Shown here piece by piece: positions 1 to 9,765 of a DNA stretch of 64,000 nucleotides; the stretch's first letter is position 1, and each line of letters starts with the position of its first letter. Where the stretch lies: contig OZ024743.1 in NCBI GenBank assembly GCA_964016885.1, positions 15,482,472 to 15,546,471 of the forward strand, written 5' to 3'. The DNA comes from Eledone cirrhosa. Taxonomy: Eukaryota > Mollusca > Cephalopoda > Octopoda > Eledonidae. The position numbers were made by a program, and so were the translations under genes. Under the pieces are notes generated by a model, which was not told the DNA's origin, did not search any database, and worked only from the letters and a program-made list of their open reading frames with translations.

Positions 1-2678
1 GACCCAGGATTGCAGCTCCGTCAAGGAGACGAGCTGGGGAAAGACGCGTTTAGCAAACAGCGACCACACCTGATCACCGTCGAGGAAGAGGTGGAGATGT
101 CGTAGCCGCCCTCATGTCTGCGCATCATCAGCCACGGCATTCCCAGCCCTCCACGTAGCGGGTGTTGACAGCAGATGGACCACCTGACCATCGGGGCGCG
201 TCCCTTCCACAAAAAGCGAAAGAGCAAACGCTCCAGCGCAGTCAGGCGGGGCTTAGGACAAGGTACGACGGTCAGGCGGTAGTAGATGACGGACGCGATA
301 TACGCGTTAGCAACCTCTGCTCGACCTTTCAGGGATAGCTTCCTCTCTGCCCATTTCTGGGTGAGAGAAGCCACCCTGCTCGTCACCTCGTCCCAGTTTT
401 TGTCCGACTGGAGATCCGGACCGAACCAGACCCCGAGCAATTTAACTGGTCCGTCCGGCCAGCGCCCGACGACGCTGTTGGACGGCATGGACCTGCCTCT
501 CCAGGTGCCGAGCTAGAGGCCCACTGACTTTTCCTGGTTGATCATTGCTCCTGTCACCGCTTCGTATTCTCTTAGTGTAGTGCCGATCGCCTCGATGTGT
601 TTGGCGTTCGACACCACTACGGTGACATCGTCCGCATTGCTGACACGGATCTTCCGCATCCTAGTTCGCGCGGGATCCCCCCTCAACGTTTCCAGTTTGT
701 GCAGTAATGGCTCGAGAGTCAATACGTACACGTACAAGATGGACGAGAGGGGACATCCTTGGCGGACCGAGCGCATGATGTTGAACGGTTCCGAAAGGTG
801 ACCGTTCACTCTCACCACAGAGCAGCTGTGCATGGCAGCGATCCAGCCTCTGAAGACGGGCCCAAAGCCAGCCGCCCTCAGGACTGCCGCTAGGTAACGG
901 TGGTCGACGCTATCGAAAGCTTTCGACTGATCTAAATTGATCAAGGACCCACCCGTGCCAGGTTCCTTAGATACCCTCTTTACGATGTATCGCATGAGGT
1001 GTAGGTTGTCGTGGATGCATCTGTAGGGTATGGCGCATGTCTGCGCCTCTCCCACCAGACCACCAACGACAAGCGCCAACCTCTTTGCTAGCACCTTGGC
1101 CAAAATCTTGAACTCTGTGTTTAGCAGAGTTATGGGCCTAAAATTATCTATGTTATCCCCCTTGTTCGGATCCTTTCTCAGCAGCGCCACAGCCTCGGCG
1201 CACATAGCTGGGAATTTTCCGGTTCTGTTGCCAGTTGCAGTAGACGACCGCCAAGAGGCCCCCGAACAAGTCTGGCATCTGTACGTAAAGTTCATAGGGC
1301 AGACCATCCAAACCACGCGATTTACCCCTTGTGCAGGTAGTCATTGCCTCCCGTACTTCAGCGGCTGTTATCGGCTTTGCGCAACACTCCACCTCAGTGG
1401 CCGAGAGCCGAGGCAGTCCGTCGAGGTAGACACTAAAGCCCATCCCTTTATCCGGCCCGCCGCTGCCCCCGAACAACTGAGCGAAGTGTCGCTGAAAAGC
1501 TTTACACATTTGCCCGGGATCGAGCTACATGCGCCTGTCGTGGTCCACCAAAGAGCGGATCGTGGTTTTGTTGCCACGATGCGCCTCCGCCACGCGGGCC
1601 CATTGAAAGGCTTTCGTCCCCTCGTGTCTGAGAGCACGCACTCTAGCTCTGACAACGCAGCCTTCGTGCTTTGCATAGAAGAATTAGTCAAGGGCCAATT
1701 TCGCCGCCAACACGTCGGTCGCGATGCCTTTGCTAAGCGCCTCGTCTAATTTTCTAACTAATTCTCCCTCTGCTCTATTTTTTCTCTATTGCTAAAGCCT
1801 TACTAAACCTAATGGACTCCTATTCTAATTGCGCTTTTCAGAGCAAACCACCACTTGTTGGTGACGATGGACCCCGTCAAAGCCCGTTTAACTAGTTCGC
1901 TAATCCGGTCTCTGTAGGCCTTGCGCGCTGGTAAGGACGCGTTTAGCTTCCAGGAGCCGGGACCTCGTGTATGAAGCCTATGTAAGTCAAGTACACAGGT
2001 CACGAATTTGTGGTCCGTGTAGCTGACTATCTTGAATTGTGGACAGCCTATGCTAGACCTATCTATTTCTCTACAAAATACTCTATCTAGATATGATCTG
2101 GATGACCCTATGAGATTTGTCGAAGTCCACATTGGCACATTCGGGAAATCCAATCGCTAAATGTCAGACAGTTCAAAACGCCTGAGCAGGATGCTAAGGC
2201 TCTTGCCCTATCCGCTAATCCCACACAGTCCCAGCGTGCATCTAAGATCCCGTTCCAGTCGTCCACTAACACTAAAGTGCGGGACGTTCCAAGAAAGGTC
2301 TCCAGACGCCGGAAGAAATCAGGCCGCCCTGCTCCTGTCGGGGCATAGACGGCCACTAGCCTGAAAGCTTGCCCGTCTCCGCTGGTAACGTCTAGCACCA
2401 TCAACTTACCTTCTGGGTCCAGGAAGATGGCCCGTATGGCGAGATCCAAACCTCTCCGAAAAAGCACAGCAACTCCTTCCCCCGATCCCGGACGGCTGGG
2501 AGATGCGTACACATTGTAGCCGCCGAAGATCGGACAAAGGCCCGTTCTTCGGAGATTCTGGTCTCGCTGATGGCCACTCATCTATGTTTAGTGATCTGAG
2601 GTCGTTGAGCAGGTGGCCCTGCTTCCATGACGAACCCAAGCCACGCGCATTTATGCTAGCTATTCTGAGTGAGGTCAT
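1..2678 (-). pseudogene. Tx1-like ORF2: EEP endonuclease + reverse transcriptase, decayed
   Basis: ORF2 would make the nicking endonuclease and reverse transcriptase used in target-primed reverse transcription. The start at 2678 (MTSLRIASINARGLGSSW) matches the ORF2 start of copy C at 21709. Endonuclease blocks lie between 2678 and about 1960, with YTDHK at the end of the domain. Near 2580 a deletion and frameshift remove the block that reads AISESRTSE in copy C. RT blocks run from about 1510 to 513: TRGKSRGLDGLPYELY, FRPITLLN, the motif A aspartate in LDQSKAFDS, and VRQGCPLS. The catalytic box near 627-638 reads NADD instead of the usual aromatic-x-DD. From 488 to 21 the C-terminal part (VANAYIASVIYYRLTVVP, FLWKGRAPMV) is readable. 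At least four frame changes are needed to follow the protein. Confidence 0.8.
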
Positions 2679-2712
2679 GTTGAAATGGAGTAGAAAAGAT
2701 GGGAAAGACCAC

Positions 2713-4266
2713 TTACCTTACTTCTCGTAGAGGAAAGATGGTTTGTCCATCCTTTTCACTGCTTGTGGCCTCCTCCGGAAGGATGTCCTTATAAATCCTC
2801 CTGGAGAGTGTTTGTCGGAAGTCTCCTATGTCTTTAGGGAATTTTTGTTTTAGTGTCATGTACGTTTTCTGTGTGATGGGAGTGATTTGTATGTGTGGAG
2901 GCGGTGTGAACTTTTGGGTTCTTGTGTAGTCTTTTTCTGTGATACTGGTGTTGCATGTAGTGTAATAATTGGTTGTTGTTCAAATTTAATGCTGTGTAGT
3001 GTGTATCGTTTTGGTTGTTTTGTTTTGTTTGCGTTTGTTGTGGGTTTGTTTCTGTTACGCTTTTTGGTGACTTTTGTGGTGTTGGTGATGGTGGTGTTGG
3101 GGTTAGTGATGGTGATGGTGTTTGTGGTGATGGGGTTGGTGATGCTGGTGTGGATGGTGGCATATCTGTCTTAACTTTCTTGTTGGATAATTTATTTGTT
3201 TCCCTCTGTATTTTGTTTTTTGACGGGGAAGGAAGAAATTTTTTTCTTTTTTGGTTTCTTTTTCTTTTTCTTTTTTCCTGATACCGTTTCCCACTCCTCG
3301 TCGTCACAATCTGTCTCCAGTTTCGATAAGCCGGGGAGTGGAAAATCTTCCACGGGCGTTGTTACAGTTGCTTCTGTTGTTGCTGCTACAGTTGTTGCTG
3401 CTATTTCTGCTGCTGGTGGTGTTGATGGTTGGGTCACTGGGGCCGGTGAGAGAGGTGGCCTCAACCTTTTAGCCTGAGGGCAGAAAGCCCTTAGGTGGGT
3501 TCATTCACCACAAACGACACACCTAGGTCTTCTGCCCTCGACGATACGGTGAGGTGGCTGCCGTCAGTGAGGTCTATTACCTCTGGGATCTCCTCAATGC
3601 TTTTATGGTCCGTTTGGATCAGGAGCTCCATCCCAGATCCGGACCAGTTCTCCTGCTTTTCTTTTCCTATTTCTATTATTTTGGTGTTGGCCTCGATGCC
3701 GGCGAGGACGGCAGCCATTAGCCAGGGAATTTCGATGGCCGGTGGAACGTGGGTCACCCTGATCTTCACAAGTCTCTGGCCACAATAGCTTGGGATGAGT
3801 GTGAAGTTGTCACTTCTTAATGGGGCCATGGAGTGTTCTCTAGCCTCCTGTGGTGTTTCAAAGAACACGTCCACGGTTCCATACTTCTGTCCACGTCTGA
3901 TGTGCGTTTTTTTTGCCCACACATGTCCCAAAGCTTTTTGGATTTGGGACTCAGATGCCCGTTCTACTCGGCGCGATTTTATGTTTATTGTCCGATAAGA
4001 CACGGTGCATAGGCGACGTTGCTCCATGTTATTAGGTGGGGGGCTGACACTGTACCCATCTTTCTTTACCATTCATCTAATTCTTCCTGAGTTACCTGGA
4101 TCGCTTCGCACGTTTTTGCTACTCTGGCAAAATTCAGGGTAGTTTTCTTAATTTCATTGTTGCTGTTATTATCGTTATTTTTGCTATCGTTAATTTTAGT
4201 TTCAGTTGTGGTGGTGGTGGCGTCAGTTGTGTTCGGTGTGGAAGAGTTCATTTTGGTTGAATTCAT
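2713..4266 (-). pseudogene. Tx1-like ORF1 with CCHC zinc knuckle, decayed
   Basis: This is the nucleic-acid-binding ORF1 of copy A. The N-terminal part (from 4266) is Asn/Thr-rich; the core (4072-3491) includes VTHVPPAIEIPWLMAAVLAG and ENWSGSGMELLIQ, aligning with the ORF1 at 36,807-37,535 on the plus strand (VRIPRIPPGMNIWWLLGCV, EDWSGMELEILLQ). The knuckle at 3521-3480 reads CVVCGE-stop-THLRAFC: a TGA (3503-3501) sits where the other copy has Ala. After it come a Lys-rich and Pro/Thr-rich tail and a basic C-terminus, ending in Arg-TAA at 2715-2713. Frameshifts occur near 4070 and just before the knuckle. Similarity to the plus-strand ORF1 is clearly partial, so two subfamilies are likely. 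Confidence 0.75.
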
Positions 4267-4280
4267 TTCGATATCATGAG

Positions 4281-4535
4281 TTAATTTATTTTTTTCTTTT
4301 GTTTCTGTTGTCGCTGTGGTGGTGGTGGGGTGGTGGTTGTCGCGGTGATGGTGGTGGTGGCGGCTTTAACACCTGCAGTCATTGGTAATGGCTGGAAATG
4401 AACGTCTGCCTGAGACAAATTTAAAATATTGCTACTGTTTACAATTCCAGTGTTGGCAAACGTAGCAATGTTTACAATGGTGGTTTCGGTGTGAGGTGTT
4501 GGATTATGAGAAAGGAGTGAATCTGAGTTATCCAT
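4281..4535 (-). other. Thr-rich leader reading frame upstream of copy A ORF1
   Basis: A frame of 84 codons starts MDNSDSLLSHNPTPHTET and ends in a Thr-, Pro- and Lys-rich stretch, just upstream of the ORF1 segment that starts at 4266 but in another frame. It may be the true N-terminus of ORF1 separated by a frameshift, or low-complexity 5' leader that happens to stay open. I recognise no domain. Confidence 0.3.
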
Positions 4536-4752
4536 TATTTTTCATAGAAAACATTTTTTGTTTGATAATTATAAAAAGTTTAAATTTTGGGCTCAAGGCT
4601 CCAATATTTTTGAGTGTCCTTTTCAGAAATCAATGTATGTGCACTTATATATATTTAACAGGAAAAACTTTCACTAAATGGCAATTTTAAATAACTGAAA
4701 ATAACAAACCTTTGCGGAGCTCACGATGATACGATTTACTACGTAGGTCGCC

Positions 4753-4794
<42 letters not shown>
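4753..4794. repeat. (AAT)14 microsatellite
   Basis: A perfect AAT tract of 42 bases. It abuts the 3' terminus of the minus-strand Tx1-like fragment that begins at 4795, so on that element's own sense strand it is an (ATT)n tail. Confidence 0.95.
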
Positions 4795-4795
<1 letters not shown>

Positions 4796-5435
4796 CTTTC
4801 TTTATTAACCACAAGGGTTTACATTAAGTAGACATTAAGGAGAGTACAGGGCAATACAGGACGGTACAAATGGGCATTTCTTCGTGTAAAAAAACAGAGG
4901 ATGTAATAAAAATAACAATGAAAAATTCCCCAATAGGGAGGAGACTTCGGAGGGACATTTGTGGAGAAAGACCATTAAAAGGCCACAGTGACCCTAACCA
5001 CCAGGGCAAATGCCCTCTCCCAGTTTTCCACCTTTAATTTATAGACACATACTCAGAGTATTCTTGCTTCTCTTACCCATATTTCAACAAAATGCTGGGA
5101 AGAGAGCACTTCCCTCTCCATTCTGATTTTCCTTTTCAAATGAAATTTGAAAAAGTCAATCAGGGCATTACCGAATAGGTAAGTGCTCATCTTCAGCACT
5201 TTCAAACGTGTCCACCATACTATCTCTTTCGCCATGGCCACCAGACAGATAAAAACAGCCTGCCCCTCCCGGCTAAAGGAAGAGGGCGGGGCAATCCTCA
5301 CGATGGACTCAGCTGATAGCCGGATCCGTCCTACACGCGACAGCAGGTGTTCGACATAAACCCACAAGTCAGCAATTCTTGGACACTGGACGAGTGCGTG
5401 CAAGGCGGTTTCGTCGCCCTGCGCGCATATCGGAC

Positions 5436-5436
<1 letters not shown>
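4795..5436 (-). mobile_element. Tx1-like LINE, 5'-truncated 3' fragment
   Basis: Plus-strand bases from 4795 (gctttctttattaaccac) match the 3' untranslated regions of the copies ending at 14029 and 21783, including the aggacggtacaaa and gaaaaattcccc blocks. Coding sequence follows from 5053 to 5436. The fragment has (AAT)n on both sides: 4753-4794 at its 3' end and 5437-5515 at its 5' truncation point. On the sense strand the 3' end reads TTAATAAAGAAAGC followed by (ATT)n, with an AATAAA signal close to the end. Confidence 0.8.
5053..5436 (-). pseudogene. C-terminus of Tx1-like ORF2 (CX2CX7HX4C region)
   Basis: The readable peptide starts CPICAQGDETALHALVQC, a CX2CX7HX4C cluster that also occurs in the copy at 14029-17890 (CSRCVQGDETVVHALIQC). 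It continues PRIADLWVYVEHLLSRVGRI and ends near LKRKIRMEREVLSSQHFVE. In L1-like ORF2 proteins such a Cys/His cluster lies near the C-terminus and is thought to bind nucleic acid. The upstream part of ORF2 is missing because the copy is truncated at 5436. Confidence 0.7.

Positions 5437-5515
<79 letters not shown>
5437..5515. repeat. (TAA)n microsatellite, about 26 units
   Basis: A near-perfect TAA tract lies exactly between the 5' truncation of a minus-strand Tx1-like fragment and the 5' truncation of a plus-strand R4/Dong-like element. The reading frame of 185 codons that crosses it encodes a run of leucines and is not a real protein. Confidence 0.95.
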
Positions 5516-5516
<1 letters not shown>

Positions 5517-8306
5517 GTAAACTTAGAAAATTGAAAAAAAAGTACAGTATAAGATCAACATGTGACATAGACATGCTGATAGAAACAATCAAGCAAAAAG
5601 TGTCGGCCAAAGCTGCTCGTATAAGGCGCTTTGAAAAACGATCTAGATTCTATAAGGACAATAATATGTTCAAAAACAACCAAAGAAACTTCTACAGAAA
5701 AATTGGTAAGTCAACAATAACTGCTAAATCAATACCACCCAAGGAGGAAGTGCAAGAATTCTGGGAAAAGATCTGGGCCGAAGAAAAAGTTCATAACATA
5801 CATGCCGCATGGATAGACAGACAAATGAAAGAAACAGCTCACCTTGAAGAACAAACATGGGAAAATATAACAGTTGAACAGCTGCGCTTGGCTCTAAGAA
5901 AAACCAGCAAATGGAAATCCCCAGGAAAAGACAAAATACAAAACTTTTGGATAAATGCCTTCACAGAGTCTCATGAGCTGTTAGCCCAACTTTACAATGA
6001 AATAGTTAAGGAGCCAGAAAAGATACCATCATGGCTAGTTAACGGCATTACATTCCTGCTACCGAAGAATGATGAGACAAACAATCCCAAAAATTACAGA
6101 CCGATAACCTGCTTGACCACAATGTATAAAATTTTAACATCAGTCCTAACTGAATACACATATGACCACCTGATAACAAATGACCTATTTCCCATTGAGC
6201 AGAAAGGGTGTAAACGAGGCTCATATGGCTGTAAGGATCAGCTTCTGGTTAACAAAATGATACTGGAAGATTGTCATAATAGACACAAAAATCTATCGAT
6301 TGCTTGGATAGATTATAAAAAAGCATTTGATAGTTTGCCACACAGTTGGATTGAAAAATGTTTAGAGATTTTCAAAATATCCCCCGTTGTCAGGAGGTTT
6401 TTGTCATTCAGTATGAGGACATGGAGAACGACACTCTTTTGAATAGTGAAACAAAATCACTGGAAGCTGGAGAAGTTAACATTACTTGTGGAATTTTTCA
6501 GGGTGACTCTTTATCACCGCTTTTATTCTGCATCGCACTTATACCATTAAGTAAAATGCTCAATGAAACAAAACATGGATATAGAGTCTATGACAAAACC
6601 ATTAATCACCTGTTCTACATGGATGACCTGAAACTATTTGCAAAAAATGATGAACAATTGCAAGGGCTATTATCCACTGTGAAGCAGTTCAGTGATGACA
6701 TTAAAATGGAGTTTGGACTGGATAAATGCGCCAAAGCAACGTTCACCAGAGGAAAGCTGCTGAAGAGTTCAGACATTAATCTTGATCGGGGGAACGTGAT
6801 AAGAGAGCTTGATCAAGAACAAACTTACAAATATCTAGGTGTTTGTGAAGGAGACGGAATCAAGCACTCGACAATGAGGGAAAGGATAAGGAAGGAATGT
6901 TACCGCAGAGTCAGAGCAATCTTAAGAACGGAATTGAATGCAAGGAATAGGATCGATGCCATAAACACGCTTGCCATACCAGTAGTAACCTACAGTTACA
7001 ATGTCATCAACTGGTCAAGCACAGAGATCCGTAGGCTCGATACAAAAATCCGAAAATTCTTAACCATGCACAGAATGCATCACCCTAAGGCAGACATAGA
7101 TAGAATATATCTCCCTAGGAAAGAAAGAGGACGTGGGTTAATCCAGTTAGACATTGCGTTGAAAACTGCAACAATTGGATTATCCACATATCTAAGGGAA
7201 TCACATGATTGGATGATCAAACTCGTTTTGAAACACGAAAGCACCAAAAGATCATATTCCATTACAAAAGATGCACAAAGATACAGTAATGGACTACAAA
7301 TTTCAGAAGTCCCATTTACTACTGAAATGGAAAACACAGAAAAAGCAAAGCAGGTAAAAGTAACTGCAAAGAAAGAACTGCTACAGAAACTGGCTAAGAA
7401 ATGGCAAGAAAAGCCTCTGTATGGAAAATACCCAGAGCGAGCTAACAATCCTGATGTTGACAAAACTTTAACCCATCAGTGGTTGGCATCCTCTGGACTG
7501 AAATCGGAGATTGAAGGACTGATTATATCCGCACAAGATCAGTGTCTGCCAACAAAAAATTACCAAGCTAACATAATAAAAAATGGGTGCAGCCCATTAT
7601 GCCGTGTATGCAAAAAACAACCAGAGACCATTGACCATATAATTTCAATGTGCAGTCCTATAGCTCCAACCGAATACCTAAACAGGCATGACAGAGCTGC
7701 AAAATACATACATTGGATAATGTGTAAGCATTTTGACCTGCCCCATCAAAAGAATTGGTGGGAGCATCAACCACCTCCCATACTTGAAAAAGATCACATC
7801 TCAATCTTGTGGAACTTTAGCATCCAAACAGACCGAAAAATAGATGCAAATAGACCTGATATAATATTGAAGGACTTTCAAAGGAGGGTATGCCTGCTAA
7901 TTGATATGTCTGTTCCAATAGACAAGAATGTATCTATAAAAACATTTGAAAAATTGAGCAAGTATAAAGACCTGGAGATAGAAATTGGAAAAATGTGGAA
8001 ATTGAGAACTAAAACAATACCAGTGGTTGTAGGCGCTCTGGGAATGATACCTAAGGGGTCTAACGACTACTTATCGCAAATCCCAGGAAACCCGCGTATA
8101 GGAGAAATACAAAAGATAGTACTAATGGGAACTGCCCATATACTAAGGAAGATCCTGTCAATATAAGTACATCACAAGTCTAAACACTAAGGATGCATGT
8201 GTGAATATGTATGTTCTTTCTTGAACATGGCGGACCTTGTTGTCTCTTGAGGTCACTGGTTGTGACTTGGTGATAACTCGTATAAACATAAAGCAAGATA
8301 AATGCA
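5516..8306 (+). mobile_element. R4/Dong-like LINE, copy 1 (5'-truncated)
   Basis: A plus-strand non-LTR element lacking an EEP endonuclease but with a C-terminal Cys/His finger and restriction-like endonuclease, the arrangement of the R2/R4/Dong group. RT phrases (YRPITCL, EQKGCKRGSYGCKDQLL, WIDYKKAFDSLPHSWI, GDSLSPLLF, YMDDLKLF) fit the R4/Dong branch. Against copy 2 (8363-13297) its 5' end falls about 300 codons into the ORF. It is flanked by (TAA)n at 5437-5515 and (AAT)n from 8307; the Dong element of silkworm is known to insert at TAA repeats. Confidence 0.78.
5531..8166 (+). pseudogene. R4/Dong-like RT with CCHC finger and restriction-like endonuclease, one frameshift
   Basis: Two overlapping frames join at about 6420-6430 to give one protein of roughly 875 codons. 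The first frame carries the RT fingers and motif A (WIDYKKAFDSLPHSW); the second carries GIFQGDSLSPLLF and the catalytic YMDD (6613-6627). The C-terminal half has CRVCKKQPETIDHIISMC (7600-7653), a CX2CX7HX4C finger, then RPDIILKD and LLIDMSVPID (from about 7850), matching the RPD...D signature of the restriction-like endonuclease of R2/R4-type elements. Apart from the frameshift and the missing N-terminus the catalytic residues look intact. The frame opens directly from (TAA)n, so the ATG at 5531 is not a true start. Confidence 0.8.
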
Positions 8307-8362
8307 AATAATAATAATAATAATAATAATAACAAAGAAAAATTCCCCAATAATAATAATAA
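8307..8362. repeat. (AAT)n tracts with a short Tx1-like 3' UTR-like piece between
   Basis: (AAT)n at 8307-8331 is followed by caaagaaaaattccccaat and a second AAT tract to 8362. The middle piece resembles the gaaaaattccccaat segment of Tx1-like 3' UTRs (4918-4935), which suggests the R4/Dong-like elements sit inside an older Tx1-like copy; the piece is too short for certainty. Confidence 0.6.
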
Positions 8363-9765
8363 GGGAAGAAGACGCACATGGTGGATTGAAGGTTGTGAAA
8401 TCGCTCCCGTAAGTTTTGATTTTTAACATATTTAAATCAATTGTGAAATAACAATTCTTAATACCAATGATACATAAAGCATCCGGCTTAAGTCTCCGGA
8501 AAAATTCGGATCCATAATATATAGTTATATCGCTCAAATATTCAATTTTGTATTATACATTTTATATTCAAAACAGAAAATGGTTATATATGGAAGAAAA
8601 CCCCCTCTGTCTACACTATATAGAACGGCCAAATAACAGCAATTTCACCAACACCAGAAACTAGATATTCCACTTACCACATCACCCCTCTGTGTACACT
8701 AAATACAACAGCCAATTTCACCACCACCACCACCAATCTCAGCATAATGATAATAATTAATATCATTATTGTCTCAAGTTTTAACAAAATGTATAAATCC
8801 AATATTAAGAAAATATGTCAACACATATACGCGACTAACGCCATAGATTCACCGATCAAAAAAAATTACAGTCTATTCAACAAAACTCAGTAACGACAAC
8901 GCCATCACTAGAGTCACCGTCACCGCCGCCGCCCACCCATCATTACTACCACTATCCCATCACCGCCGCCACCACTCCTTCATTGCTACCACCGCTATCC
9001 CCCATTACCTTCTGTTAATTTACGAAAGGGGAAGGTAGCGGTATCACTAGACAATATTAATAAACAAGATTAATATTTAATTTTGGAACAGGAATGTTAG
9101 AGCCGAAAAGTAGAAAAATGACAAAATGACTAAATAACTAAAGATAATTTCACCACCACCACCACTACCACGATGAAAACACTGGTCAAGTCGACTCAAC
9201 CGCTATTTCTACTCCAACTTCAACACCATAACTACAGTACTACGATCACATCATCACCACCACTGCCTCATTATCGCTACCGCCGCTATTCTCTCCCACT
9301 ACCTCCTGCTAGTTGCTGCTAGCACAGCACTGCCACTGCCTAATTATCACTACCGCCGCTATTCTTTCCCGCTACCCCCTACTATATTGTAGTGCCCCCA
9401 CTAAAAGAGGAAGGCATCAAAATATATAAATAAACTGAATTGATGACCCGGTCAAAATCAAAAAAACAAAAATCAAAATCAAAGCAGCACAGCAACAACG
9501 AAAAACGTAAAGGAAATAAAAATGGACGGACAGAGAAGGGAAGGGAAAAACTAAATCAGACATTCAAACATTACATTACAATGAAACTTATGCTTATTCA
9601 TTTTTGGGGTTTTTTTCTGCCTGTTTGTTTGTTTGTTTATTTGGGTTCGTCTACAGCGTAATAATGCCACACAAAACCACGTGGAGTGACGAAACTACCG
9701 GAGACGAGTAATTCACCGGTGGTTATGTAACCATACATTCGCCAATCCTCGATAAGAGTGTTTAA
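8363..9765 (+). other. Leader region of R4/Dong-like copy 2
   Basis: No long reading frame with a recognisable domain. The stretch is rich in CACCAC and CCGCC runs (8700-9370). Its first 400 bases resemble a decayed segment at 42,150-42,440 (tcccgtaagttttgat against tcctgtaagtttgatg, then acagccaa/ttcaccaccacc blocks), supporting a repeat-derived leader. A 73-codon frame at 9440-9661 starts with Lys/Ser-rich MTRSKSKKQKSKSKQ and ends in a hydrophobic stretch; I do not recognise it. Confidence 0.45.

Larger units (their letters stand above)
1..4540 (-). mobile_element. Tx1/L1-like LINE, copy A (3' end outside the window)
   Basis: Read on the minus strand, this stretch has the layout of a two-ORF non-LTR retrotransposon: a Thr/Asn-rich leader, ORF1 with a CCHC knuckle, a short spacer, then ORF2 with EEP endonuclease and reverse transcriptase. 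The RT phrases FRPITLLNTEFKILAKVLA, LDQSKAFDSVDH and VRQGCPLS follow the pattern of the Tx1 branch of L1-like LINEs. The copy is broken by several frameshifts and stops, so it is dead. It runs off the left edge of the window before its 3' end. The 5' boundary is soft: recognisable coding ends near 4535 and an (AAT)n tract begins at 4753. Assignment to Tx1 is from motif memory; L1-like in a wider sense is the alternative. Confidence 0.8.

Noticed and set aside
2887..3477. Hydrophobic plus-strand frames of 70-95 codons
   Set aside because: They are the antisense of the Lys/Pro/Thr-rich ORF1 tail of copy A.
5053..5610. A 185-codon protein crossing 5437-5515
   Set aside because: The middle is a poly-Leu translation of (TAA)n joining a LINE C-terminus to antisense sequence; only 5053-5436 is meaningful.
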